A stretch of DNA of 64,000 nucleotides, taken from assembly GCA_014695255.1 (NCBI GenBank), contig JACJNX010000122.1:1-64000 (forward strand), written 5' to 3'. Position numbers and translations under genes: made by a program. Under the pieces are notes generated by a model. It was not told where the DNA came from. It was given only the letters and a program-made list of their open reading frames with translations, and did not search any database. Source of the DNA: Cyanobacteria bacterium FACHB-63. Its GTDB lineage: Bacteria > Cyanobacteriota > Cyanobacteriia > Leptolyngbyales > Leptolyngbyaceae. Positions 52,637 to 61,750 of the stretch are shown here, one piece after another. The first letter of the stretch is position 1. The number at the start of each line of letters is the position of its first letter.

Positions 52637-54364
52637 ATGCTTGCCAAAATTACCAAAGGTCGAGAGTTCTACCGCTGTCTTTCCTACGTTCTAAACAAGT
52701 CAGGTGCAGAAATTTTAGAGAGCAATATGGTGGGAAAGACTGCCTCAGAACTTGCGATCGAATTTCAACTCAGCCAGCAACAGCACCAGCGCCAACCCAG
52801 TCCGCGTAAAACTCAAAAAATTGTTTGCCATGTTAGTTTGAGCGTGGAAATTGGCAAAAACTTAGATTCAGAAACTTGGATCGCGCTCGCGAAAGATTAT
52901 CTCGACGCAATGAGCTTTGATCAAAATCAGTACGCTCTAGCACGTCACACCGATACTGAGCATGATCATGTCCATCTCGTCATTTCACGGCTTCGCATCG
53001 ATGGTTCAACTGTCCCAGATTGGCTAGATTATCGGCGAACTGAGACTATTTTGAGAACGCTTGAGGAAAAATATCAGTTGCAAGCGGTGCAATCTAGTTG
53101 GGAAACGACGATTAAGCCACCGACTGTTGCAGAAATTCGCCAGTTTCGTCGAACTCAGCAACCGAGTGTGAGAACTATCTTGCAGGTTGCGCTCGATGAC
53201 GCTGCTGAGGGCAATCCATCTTTTGAGGTTTTCAGTGACCGTTTGAGAAACATGGACGTTTCGTTCCGTCTACGCCTCACTCCAGATGGAGTCAGAGGAA
53301 TCTCCTACAAGTTTCATACGATCGCGTTTCCTGGCTACAAGTTAGGCAAGCGCTACACCTGGCAAGGATTACAAACTTATTTTGGAGTGCAATATGAATC
53401 AACCCATGCGCCAACGAGCCAAGAAGATTTTACAAGAAGCGACTTTACAACCAGAGCAGGAGACTATGAGTTCGATCACACTTTTGCAGTCACTAATAAG
53501 CCAACTCGAACAATTAGAACATCTGGAATTTCAAACCAGTCAGTTACCGAACAAACTCAAACATCTTCAAGCGCTAGTCAAAGCCGTCGAAAAGCTAACA
53601 CCAGAAGCACAACTCCAGTCGCAAATCGAGGAGTTTCAGGTGCGATCGCAAGCTCAACTAGAGAATCTAAATCAGGAGTTGACCAATCTACGTCAACTTT
53701 CCGAGGAGGGGATTACTCAGATGAACAACTCCTCGAAGATTTTGGAGGATACAGCGATCTTGGTCGCAGAGCTGATCAGGGGCTTACAGACAATCAGCGA
53801 CAACCTGCCACAACTCATCGAGCAGGTGAGTGCTCAGACCGAACAGCAGCAGAAGCAGTTGGATGCGATCGCGAAAACAGTCAGCCAACTGCGTCAACCC
53901 GTCCCAATCAAACCCAATGCGATGCAGATTTGCGGACTGCTAGCACTTTACAGCCTCTCGACCGCTTGCAGCGTAATCCTGATGATCCGATTCGGACTGC
54001 CTCAGATCAATTCACAAGAGATCGCACCCCATCCTCAACTGAATCAAAAGAGCCACAAGTAGCAAGTCATGAAAACGATGACGCTGATATTCTCTGGCAG
54101 CTTTACAGTAAGAATGTACAGACGAAGAATCCTGTAGAGAAGGATCTGGGCGTGGCTTGGAAGGCACTTCAGGATGGATGCAATCGTTCCAAAGTTGCAA
54201 GCATTTTGTGGAAAAGCCCTTACGTAAGATGGCTATGGGAGACTCAAGGAAGTGCCAGCAGTCAAAGCTATGTGAATTTGACAATCAGGGCTGTTAGTGC
54301 ATCCGAGAAACGATCAAGGGCTGAAAGACCTACTCGACAAAAGCAAAATCAGGAAGTTCTGTAG
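52637..54364 (+). CDS. mobA: MobA-like relaxase (MOBP type)
   Basis: The relaxase nicks the origin of transfer and stays bound to the transferred strand. The N-terminus LAKITKGREFYRCLSYVLN and the three-histidine motif HTDTEHDHVHLVISRL (about residue 96-111) identify the relaxase fold (PF03432). The catalytic Tyr is probably in the first 20 residues. From about residue 250 to 475 the frame is low-complexity, with a second gene nested there, and a conserved-looking end follows (ILWQLYSKNVQTKNPVEKDLG, SKVASILWKSPYVRW). Confidence 0.82.
   Translation: MLAKITKGREFYRCLSYVLNKSGAEILESNMVGKTASELAIEFQLSQQQHQRQPSPRKTQKIVCHVSLSVEIGKNLDSETWIALAKDYLDAMSFDQNQYALARHTDTEHDHVHLVISRLRIDGSTVPDWLDYRRTETILRTLEEKYQLQAVQSSWETTIKPPTVAEIRQFRRTQQPSVRTILQVALDDAAEGNPSFEVFSDRLRNMDVSFRLRLTPDGVRGISYKFHTIAFPGYKLGKRYTWQGLQTYFGVQYESTHAPTSQEDFTRSDFTTRAGDYEFDHTFAVTNKPTRTIRTSGISNQSVTEQTQTSSSASQSRRKANTRSTTPVANRGVSGAIASSTRESKSGVDQSTSTFRGGDYSDEQLLEDFGGYSDLGRRADQGLTDNQRQPATTHRAGECSDRTAAEAVGCDRENSQPTASTRPNQTQCDADLRTASTLQPLDRLQRNPDDPIRTASDQFTRDRTPSSTESKEPQVASHENDDADILWQLYSKNVQTKNPVEKDLGVAWKALQDGCNRSKVASILWKSPYVRWLWETQGSASSQSYVNLTIRAVSASEKRSRAERPTRQKQNQEVL
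53394..54062 (+). CDS. mobB: MobB-like coiled-coil membrane protein nested in the relaxase gene
   Basis: This frame runs inside mobA in the +1-type frame. It starts at ATG 53394 with GGAG 6 bases before. The 222 residues form long coiled-coil helices (QLEQLEHLEFQTSQLPNKLKHLQ, QSQIEEFQVRSQAQLENLNQELTNLRQ) and end in a membrane helix (MQICGLLALYSLSTACSVILMI). In RSF1010 the mobB gene also lies inside mobA and its product is a membrane-linked helper of transfer. The composition is far more protein-like than that of mobA over the same bases. Confidence 0.72.
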   Translation: MNQPMRQRAKKILQEATLQPEQETMSSITLLQSLISQLEQLEHLEFQTSQLPNKLKHLQALVKAVEKLTPEAQLQSQIEEFQVRSQAQLENLNQELTNLRQLSEEGITQMNNSSKILEDTAILVAELIRGLQTISDNLPQLIEQVSAQTEQQQKQLDAIAKTVSQLRQPVPIKPNAMQICGLLALYSLSTACSVILMIRFGLPQINSQEIAPHPQLNQKSHK

Positions 54365-54427
54365 CGTGGTTTTGCGTATCAATAAATTTGGTTATCCGTT
54401 TAGCAAACAGGATTATGAGCGATCTCG

Positions 54428-54546
54428 GAGATCGCTTTGCCTGATTCTTGTCGAGCCACGATCGCTGCCCACACTTCTGCCGCTTTCTCGGCTCGCTCTC
54501 CGCCTCGACGCTTCTTCCGGCTGAGAAAGAATTCCTTCAGTTCTTG
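54428..54546 (-). pseudogene. Remnant of the cas6 C-terminal extension
   Basis: The minus strand translates to ELKEFFLSRKKRRGGERAEK and AAEVWAAIVARQESGKAIS, nearly identical to residues about 325-370 of the Cas6 at 1359-2552 (ELKQFFLSKKKRQGGERAEK, AAEVWAAIVVRQESGEAIA). The DNA is roughly 85% alike over 120 bp by eye. No start, no Cas6 core and no full helix-turn-helix remain. Confidence 0.85.
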
Positions 54547-54581
54547 TTGTAGATTACTGGGATTTTCCTGTTCCTGAACAG

Positions 54582-56350
54582 GCGTGCGCTGGTGGGATCA
54601 GTTAAGTTTGCGTTTAGTTGATGCGATCATCGCAGTCGCTCAACGCCCTGAGCAGTTCTCCGCGAAAGAGCGAGCGATGATTCTAGGATGGCTGGTTCAA
54701 GACAGTCTACCGCTGCTTCAACAGCGATCGAGTCCAGGACTGCTTGCAGCACTTCGGCAGTTTTATCCCCTATTCGGTTCAGGAAGCTGTGTCAAGATTA
54801 TCTAACTGCATTTGACAAGCAAGGCTACTCCTGAAATGCAGGAAGAATTGCTAACTGTTATGCTTCAACACGCACTTCCAGACGATGTGGAGTTAGAAAA
54901 TATAACTGTTCAATTTCTAGCAACCTTAATCAAGAATGGAACTGCGATCGGAACTGAAAAACATTGGTCTTCTTGGCTAGAAGCTTTGCATCAAGTGAAC
55001 TCACCAGGATGGGATGTCGTACAAGCAAGAGCGATCGGACTTTGTGCTGTCGAGAATTCTAAAATTATCGCCTTAGTTCTACAAGATTTGCTCGATGGCA
55101 ATCCTAGTGAACCTCAACGTAACTCAATTGTTCTATCTGAAGCAATTCGTCAAGGTGCTGCTGCACAAGTTGCTGAGAAGCTACTTCAATGTCCTTTTGA
55201 GCAACTTACCCTTGCTTACTTCAGCACCATAACCAGTTTTCTTAGGATGCAGGGACATCTCTTTTCTGCTGAGGATCAAGAAGCGATCGCCCAAAAACTA
55301 AGACCATTTGCACCCGAATATCCAGATCGTCTTCGTCCAGCATTTGATGCACTCGCAGATCACTCGGTTACAGCGCGTGAAATGTTCCGGCAATTGGTTG
55401 CCGAGCTTCCGGTTAACAAGCAAACGGAGTATGAGGGGCGATTCCTCAGATTTCTACCGATCACTCAACATCCTCCGCAAGAAACACTCAATAAACAATC
55501 ACAGCTCTTTCTGCTCAAGCTCTACCGCGCTGAAGTTGCAACCTCTCAACAGGCAGTCGAGCAAATTTTGCAGGCAACTCATTCAAAATATAAAGAGGTT
55601 GCAATCGCAGCTTCCCAGAAGCTATATCCTCTGTTCGGAGAGCAGTTATCTCTCAATTTTGTCATCGGCTTATTGCGCTCAAGATTTCCAGGAGTGCGAG
55701 TCAATGGATTAACAGCAATCGTCCAGCTGATCAATCAAGGGAAAGCATTGCAAGCCACTGAGTTAACCGAGATTGCGATCGCGCTGAAGCATGAAGATAA
55801 CCAAGCAATTGTTTGTTTATGGTGCGATATTGCAGCGAATTGGATTCAGGCGTATCGGCAAGTTCCGCCTGAGGTTGCAAATGCGATTGGTAGTGCGATT
55901 CCACGCCTAGCTCAGAAGAATCAATTGGATGGGGGAAGCAGCCGGATTTTACTCTCTGCCCTAAAAGCGATCGCTCAAAGTTTGAGGACAGATCAATTTA
56001 TTGAGACGGTAGATCTCGTCTTGTTCAAAGAATGGGTTGTTACATTGCTCATAAGTATTGATCTCATTCGCGTGATTAACGGTGAGGCAGGGGTCATTGA
56101 CCTGTTGAGTGCTCTGTATCGATTGGATTCAGTGTTTATTCTGCGGTTGGTGGAGCAAGAATGCCCAATGTTTGTACAACGGCGATGGTAGAGAAATGTG
56201 GCTCCGATTCTGAAGACGATTCGACGGGTTGATCAAGTGCGGTCACGCTCGCGTGTGCCGAAGGCAAGGTCATTATTCGATCAAATTCGGTCAAGTAAGT
56301 GGTGTACTCCAGAAGTTGAGGGGATCATTTTGGAAACTCAGGGAATTTAG
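54582..56350 (+). pseudogene. Decayed partial copy of the STAND/HEAT protein gene
   Basis: From RWWDQLSLRLVDAIIAVAQR onward the sequence parallels the last ~575 residues of the protein at 19953-23566. The frame is interrupted by TAA at 54803 (CAA in the intact copy) and TAG at 56189 (TTG in the intact copy). A 24-bp in-frame insertion (RVPKA) lies near 56250. No HTH, Walker motifs or upstream promoter are present. It starts about 35 bp after the cas6 fragment, so the junction is a recombination scar. Confidence 0.9.
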
Positions 56351-56719
56351 CGTCAGGCTCTTGTGTTGCTCTTCTGCTAGATTTTTCCATTAGGAGGATG
56401 TGCCGCTGCTTGAGCCATAACCGGATTAGCATTTGTCCTGAGAGGAGTAAAGACTATTGTTTTGATTCAGTCGGCTTATTCAGAGAATTTGTTTTGAACT
56501 TCAGCGATCGTTCTATAATGAAGTGAGATTTTGGCAAACCGAAGCGAGGACGAAAACCCTGGGAGGTTTGCCAAAACGCTAGAACCAAGACAAGTGAATA
56601 CTTTTAGAAGATGAGTAAACTGCCGCAACCGTAGAAAAAAGGCTGGGATCATAGTTTCAGATGACCTTTGCCAAAAGCGGTTGTAGAACCTTTTTTCAGT
56701 AAGGGTTCTGAAGCGCGGA
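56351..56719 (+). promoter_or_regulatory. Leader and promoter of CRISPR array 3
   Basis: A perfect TATAAT (56514-56519) predicts a start near 56526. Just after it lies a perfect 12-bp inverted repeat, TTTTGGCAAACC (56529-56540) and GGTTTGCCAAAA (56565-56576), with a 24-nt loop; a third TTTGCCAAAA lies at 56667-56676. The leader transcript would be about 195 nt and start with this hairpin. No gene is seen. The first 160 bp after the pseudogene hold nothing recognisable. Confidence 0.72.
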
Positions 56720-59700
56720 CGCTCAAACACCTAAATCCCGGCAACGGGACTGAAACATCGATGAGCAATTGTCAGAAATGCGATCGCCCTGCTCGCTCAA
56801 ACACCTAAATCCCGGCAACGGGACTGAAACTCTGCTACCTGCGTACTATCGAATAATCCAGACGTACGCTCAAACACCTAAATCCCGGCAACGGGACTGA
56901 AACCTAAGACTTCTGATACACCATTGAGGATCATTCCGCGCTCAAACACCTAAATCCCGGCAACGGGACTGAAACAACACAACATCGCGATAGATGAGGG
57001 CGTTCGGGACGCTCAAACACCTAAATCCCGGCAACGGGACTGAAACCTCCTCAACTTCAACACGCTCGATCAAAACGTCCGACGCTCAAACACCTAAATC
57101 CCGGCAACGGGACTGAAACAAGAGTAAGAGATCTCCACTCAAAACCATTAAGCAAACGCTCAAACACCTAAATCCCGGCAACGGGACTGAAACAGTCTAA
57201 TATCTGGCTAAACATCGTGTTAACTCCTCACGCTCAAACACCTAAATCCCGGCAACGGGACTGAAACCGTAGATTCTGCGATAAACGTCGCGAGTGCCTT
57301 CCCGCTCAAACACCTAAATCCCGGCAACGGGACTGAAACCTTTCCTGCATTCGCCATCCTAGAGAGTGCATGGCGCTCAAACACCTAAATCCCGGCAACG
57401 GGACTGAAACGCAGTCAGTAGCGGAGTGTTGCCGTACTGCGCTAGAAGCGCTCAAACACCTAAATCCCGGCAACGGGACTGAAACGCTTCACGATACTTC
57501 TGTTCTTTCAAAAGCGACTGCGCTCAAACACCTAAATCCCGGCAACGGGACTGAAACTCGAATGCTTAATCCCTCACAACTACGATGTAATCCGCTCAAA
57601 CACCTAAATCCCGGCAACGGGACTGAAACTACTCAATTACTACTCGTAGCCTTATTTATTCTATACGCTCAAACACCTAAATCCCGGCAACGGGACTGAA
57701 ACTCTCACTTACCTCGGAACTGATTGAGGAGATCGAGCGCTCAAACACCTAAATCCCGGCAACGGGACTGAAACCATCTGGAGGGATGTAAGTCGAAGCC
57801 GATCGCAGAGTTGGATCGCTCAAACACCTAAATCCCGGCAACGGGACTGAAACTACATTCGCCTCTGATTAAGCGCAGGGGCAACGCTTTGCGCTCAAAC
57901 ACCTAAATCCCGGCAACGGGACTGAAACTCATCATTTGATGTTGGAATCGAAATTAATGCGGGCGCTCAAACACCTAAATCCCGGCAACGGGACTGAAAC
58001 TCCTGTAATAATCTCACTTAAAAGCTTCTTATAATAACGCTCAAACACCTAAATCCCGGCAACGGGACTGAAACAGCCGGGGCTGTGGGATGAGATGAGT
58101 GCCGAAGAGCGCTCAAACACCTAAATCCCGGCAACGGGACTGAAACTACTTTCTTGATCTCTGAGACGTTGTAGGTGTCTAACGCTCAAACACCTAAATC
58201 CCGGCAACGGGACTGAAACTTGAGACCCTCCAGGCCGCTACGGACTCTAGGGAACCGCTCAAACACCTAAATCCCGGCAACGGGACTGAAACACAGTGCT
58301 TAAGGGTTGTAGAACAAGGTTTGTGATTCCGCTCAAACACCTAAATCCCGGCAACGGGACTGAAACGTGATGCTCCCCCTCCTGACGGTGGAGATGGTGG
58401 TGGCGCTCAAACACCTAAATCCCGGCAACGGGACTGAAACAGTTACCGTTACGCCGTGAAGCGGTTGAGTTCCAGCGCTCAAACACCTAAATCCCGGCAA
58501 CGGGACTGAAACTTAACAATGAGTCTTGAAGATTACTACCGGCAAGACGCTCAAACACCTAAATCCCGGCAACGGGACTGAAACATTTTGTCTGTCATTT
58601 CTCCGATACCTCTAAAATTGCGCTCAAACACCTAAATCCCGGCAACGGGACTGAAACGTAGAAGAGATCTCCGAGAGCGCACAGCAAGTAAGCGCTCAAA
58701 CACCTAAATCCCGGCAACGGGACTGAAACTGCACCAAAGCCCAACCGTTGCTAAATGGGTTTAGCGCTCAAACACCTAAATCCCGGCAACGGGACTGAAA
58801 CGCGATCGTCCAGCACAGATAAAAGCTGATTCACTTCGCTCAAACACCTAAATCCCGGCAACGGGACTGAAACAATCCTTTAAGATCCCTAATAAGAAAA
58901 AAACCAGGTCGCTCAAACACCTAAATCCCGGCAACGGGACTGAAACCTCCGATCCAAGCCTTTATCGATCAGCCTGACTCAGCGCTCAAACACCTAAATC
59001 CCGGCAACGGGACTGAAACTGTCGAGCGTTAATCCGTTCAGTCTTCCGTTGCTATCGCTCAAACACCTAAATCCCGGCAACGGGACTGAAACCGATTTTT
59101 CCCGTAAATGCAAAATCTTACGATCGCCGCTCAAACACCTAAATCCCGGCAACGGGACTGAAACGTTAACCTGCAATTTCTTCTTAGAGCGGCATTCAGC
59201 GCTCAAACACCTAAATCCCGGCAACGGGACTGAAACCGATCGTTGGATGAGAAGCGCGAGAAGAAAGCTTCCGCTCAAACACCTAAATCCCGGCAACGGG
59301 ACTGAAACTGAGTTTTGAGCCACCCTGCACGATCGCGTCAAGCACGCTCAAACACCTAAATCCCGGCAACGGGACTGAAACTTCCGACAAAAAAAATGGT
59401 CATGATCGCTCAAGTTGGCGCTCAAACACCTAAATCCCGGCAACGGGACTGAAACTTTCAGTTGCAGAATTGAACCGCATGATCACAAGCGCGCTCAAAC
59501 ACCTAAATCCCGGCAACGGGACTGAAACATACTTTAGCTGATCATTGCCTGCTGAGATTAAACGCTCAAACACCTAAATCCCGGCAACGGGACTGAAACC
59601 GCGGAATGCAGGAGGAACAGCGCTACCCATTGTGCGCTCAAACACCTAAATCCCGGCAACGGGACTGAAACGCATCCAGGACAGTCAGCAAAAATCACCG

Positions 59701-60689
59701 AAGACGCTCAAACACCTAAATCCCGGCAACGGGACTGAAACAGATCACTTCGTCAAGAACTTCCTTGGCGATTTCCTCGCTCAAACACCTAAATCCCGGC
59801 AACGGGACTGAAACCCCGACTTTTAAGGGGGTGTCAATAGCGCATCTCACGCTCAAACACCTAAATCCCGGCAACGGGACTGAAACAACTGAGAGACTAT
59901 CTCTATCCGGGTCGGGAAAAGACGCTCAAACACCTAAATCCCGGCAACGGGACTGAAACTCTCTGTCCCTCTGATTAAAATTGCTAACGGACGGACGCTC
60001 AAACACCTAAATCCCGGCAACGGGACTGAAACAAGGTCTGAGGGAGGCGGAACGGTCAAGAAGCGTAACGCTCAAACACCTAAATCCCGGCAACGGGACT
60101 GAAACTCACTGCAACATCTGCGAGTACACGACCGAAGCTGACGCTCAAACACCTAAATCCCGGCAACGGGACTGAAACCAATTGGTGAGGATTATTATTG
60201 CTGTCAAGTTTGGCGCTCAAACACCTAAATCCCGGCAACGGGACTGAAACGTTCCCGTAACGGTTTGAGTGGTTGTCTGAGCGTAACGCTCAAACACCTA
60301 AATCCCGGCAACGGGACTGAAACGGCAACGTTAACAGAGCCAACCTTAGGGATCGAGACGCTCAAACACCTAAATCCCGGCAACGGGACTGAAACAACGT
60401 TTGTTGAAAGGTAAGAGAGCGCTAACTCAGACGCTCAAACACCTAAATCCCGGCAACGGGACTGAAACTAAACCGAAAGCGATTAGGGCAAGCAATTCTC
60501 GGCAACGCTCAAACACCTAAATCCCGGCAACGGGACTGAAACTATTCTCTGGGGGAACGTTACCGATACCCTGTTTTTCGCTCAAACACCTAAATCCCGG
60601 CAACGGGACTGAAACTCCAAATCCTGACCGAGATCAAAGGCTTATTTCGGAGCGCTCAAACACCTAAATCCCGGCAACGGGACTGAAAC
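56720..60689 (+). CRISPR. CRISPR array 3 (type I-D), 55 repeats, 54 spacers
   Basis: The 37-bp repeat begins CGCTCAAACACCTAAATCCC and ends GGCAACGGGACTGAAAC. The first copy is at 56720-56756 and the last at 60653-60689; I counted 55 start points, with spacers of about 34-39 bp. On the plus strand a CCCG-GCAA-CGGG hairpin is followed by the handle ACTGAAAC, so transcription is rightward from the leader on the left. Copies look identical even at the far end, unlike array 1. The neighbouring WYL, cas3 and cas10d genes assign it to type I-D. Confidence 0.98.
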
Positions 60690-60694
60690 GCTTT

Positions 60695-61627
60695 TTATTT
60701 ATAGCAATCGCTAGCCCGACTCAACTCTTGAGCGATCTGCTCGACTAACCAAGATGGACTCAGAAGCTTAACACTTGCACCATATTGCAAGATGCGCTGA
60801 CGAAACCAAAACAGATAATCTTCTTGCGCCTCAATCCGCACCCAGCTATTGTCCTCTGCACGATCGACCACACGCTCATGATTCCGTCGAGGTTGATAAG
60901 TCGCGAGTGGACCGCTCATTCGGTAGCAAATCGAGATTCTCGGAAACTCCAAAATACCCCACGGAATTTCTGAAGCAGCGCCGATCGACAAAATGCGATC
61001 GACCCGAAAAATCTGATTCTTTTCAACCGGGTGATGGCGAACAAAAAAATCTGGAGCATGAGCAAACAGATAGAGCACTCCATTATGTAAACGCAGTTCA
61101 GAACGATCGAGATCCCAATTATTTTCATTACCTTGGCTGCTGCGATAGCGAATCGTATAGCGACGGCGTTGGCGAAATCGGTCTTGTAGAGTGGTGACGA
61201 TCGCGTTGAGCCGCTCCTCGCTGTAATCCGCAGGAGGACTAAAATTGACGCGAACGGTATTTGGTCGGAGGGGTTTATCTAGATTCGCGATTTGCAGCAC
61301 GGATGAAGCTTGCTGAGAAAAACCCATATCAGATAGAAAATAGGCTGCCATTGCTAAGGCTTCTCGCTGTTCAGACGAAAGAATGACCGGAAAATTGGAA
61401 TGAATCAATTCATACGGACGATTCGGCGCACTGCGAATCTCAAAGCCACAATCGCGCAATTTACTAATCATTCGGCTTAACTTTTGAGAAATGTCCTCTA
61501 CAGTGTGTCCCTGCGCTGCTAAATATTCACTCAAATGCGAACTCAATTGCTCTCGTTTATGAGGGCGTTCAGCCAAATGTTTAAGAATCTCAAACGCAAA
61601 CGCGATTTGATTGAATCGTTCTGGCAT
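60695..61627 (-). CDS. WYL-domain transcription regulator of the type I-D locus
   Basis: A DNA-binding winged-helix N-terminus (RFNQIAFAFEILKHLAERPHKREQL and SRMISKLRDCGFEIR) is followed by a WYL core (YTIRYRSSQG, LRLHNGVLYLFAHAPD, RVDRILSIG) and its C-terminal extension. The Synechocystis homologue Sll7009 represses its type I-D array. It is divergent from cas3, so it can control both. I prefer ATG 61627 (MPERFNQ), as the family starts there; an upstream ATG is at 61663. The stop lies 5 bp after the last repeat, so transcription of the gene runs into the array from the opposite side. Confidence 0.83.
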   Translation of the reverse strand: MPERFNQIAFAFEILKHLAERPHKREQLSSHLSEYLAAQGHTVEDISQKLSRMISKLRDCGFEIRSAPNRPYELIHSNFPVILSSEQREALAMAAYFLSDMGFSQQASSVLQIANLDKPLRPNTVRVNFSPPADYSEERLNAIVTTLQDRFRQRRRYTIRYRSSQGNENNWDLDRSELRLHNGVLYLFAHAPDFFVRHHPVEKNQIFRVDRILSIGAASEIPWGILEFPRISICYRMSGPLATYQPRRNHERVVDRAEDNSWVRIEAQEDYLFWFRQRILQYGASVKLLSPSWLVEQIAQELSRASDCYK

Positions 61628-61685
61628 ATCAGAATCCTGACAATTCTTGAATGCAGCTATCATATGACAGCGCTCTAAGATGTTG

Positions 61686-61696
61686 TCAAATTTTGA
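61686..61696. promoter_or_regulatory. Palindrome TCAAATTTTGA between the WYL gene and cas3
   Basis: A short palindrome with 5-bp arms lies in the 87-bp divergent spacer, with a TATATT-type element (near 61718) between it and cas3. It is a candidate operator for the WYL regulator; the motif is AT-rich and could be chance. Confidence 0.3.
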
Positions 61697-61750
61697 TGCT
61701 ATCTATTTTCAAGTCGGGTATATATTGGCTCCAGTACGAGGTTAAACCCG

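Noticed and set aside
54297-54524. 75-codon plus-strand frame over the end of the relaxase gene
   Set aside because: It overlaps the relaxase C-terminus and the antisense of the cas6 remnant.
57370-59956. Open frames inside array 3 on both strands with repeated amino-acid blocks
   Set aside because: They are translations of repeats and spacers of the array, with no ribosome sites or independent composition.
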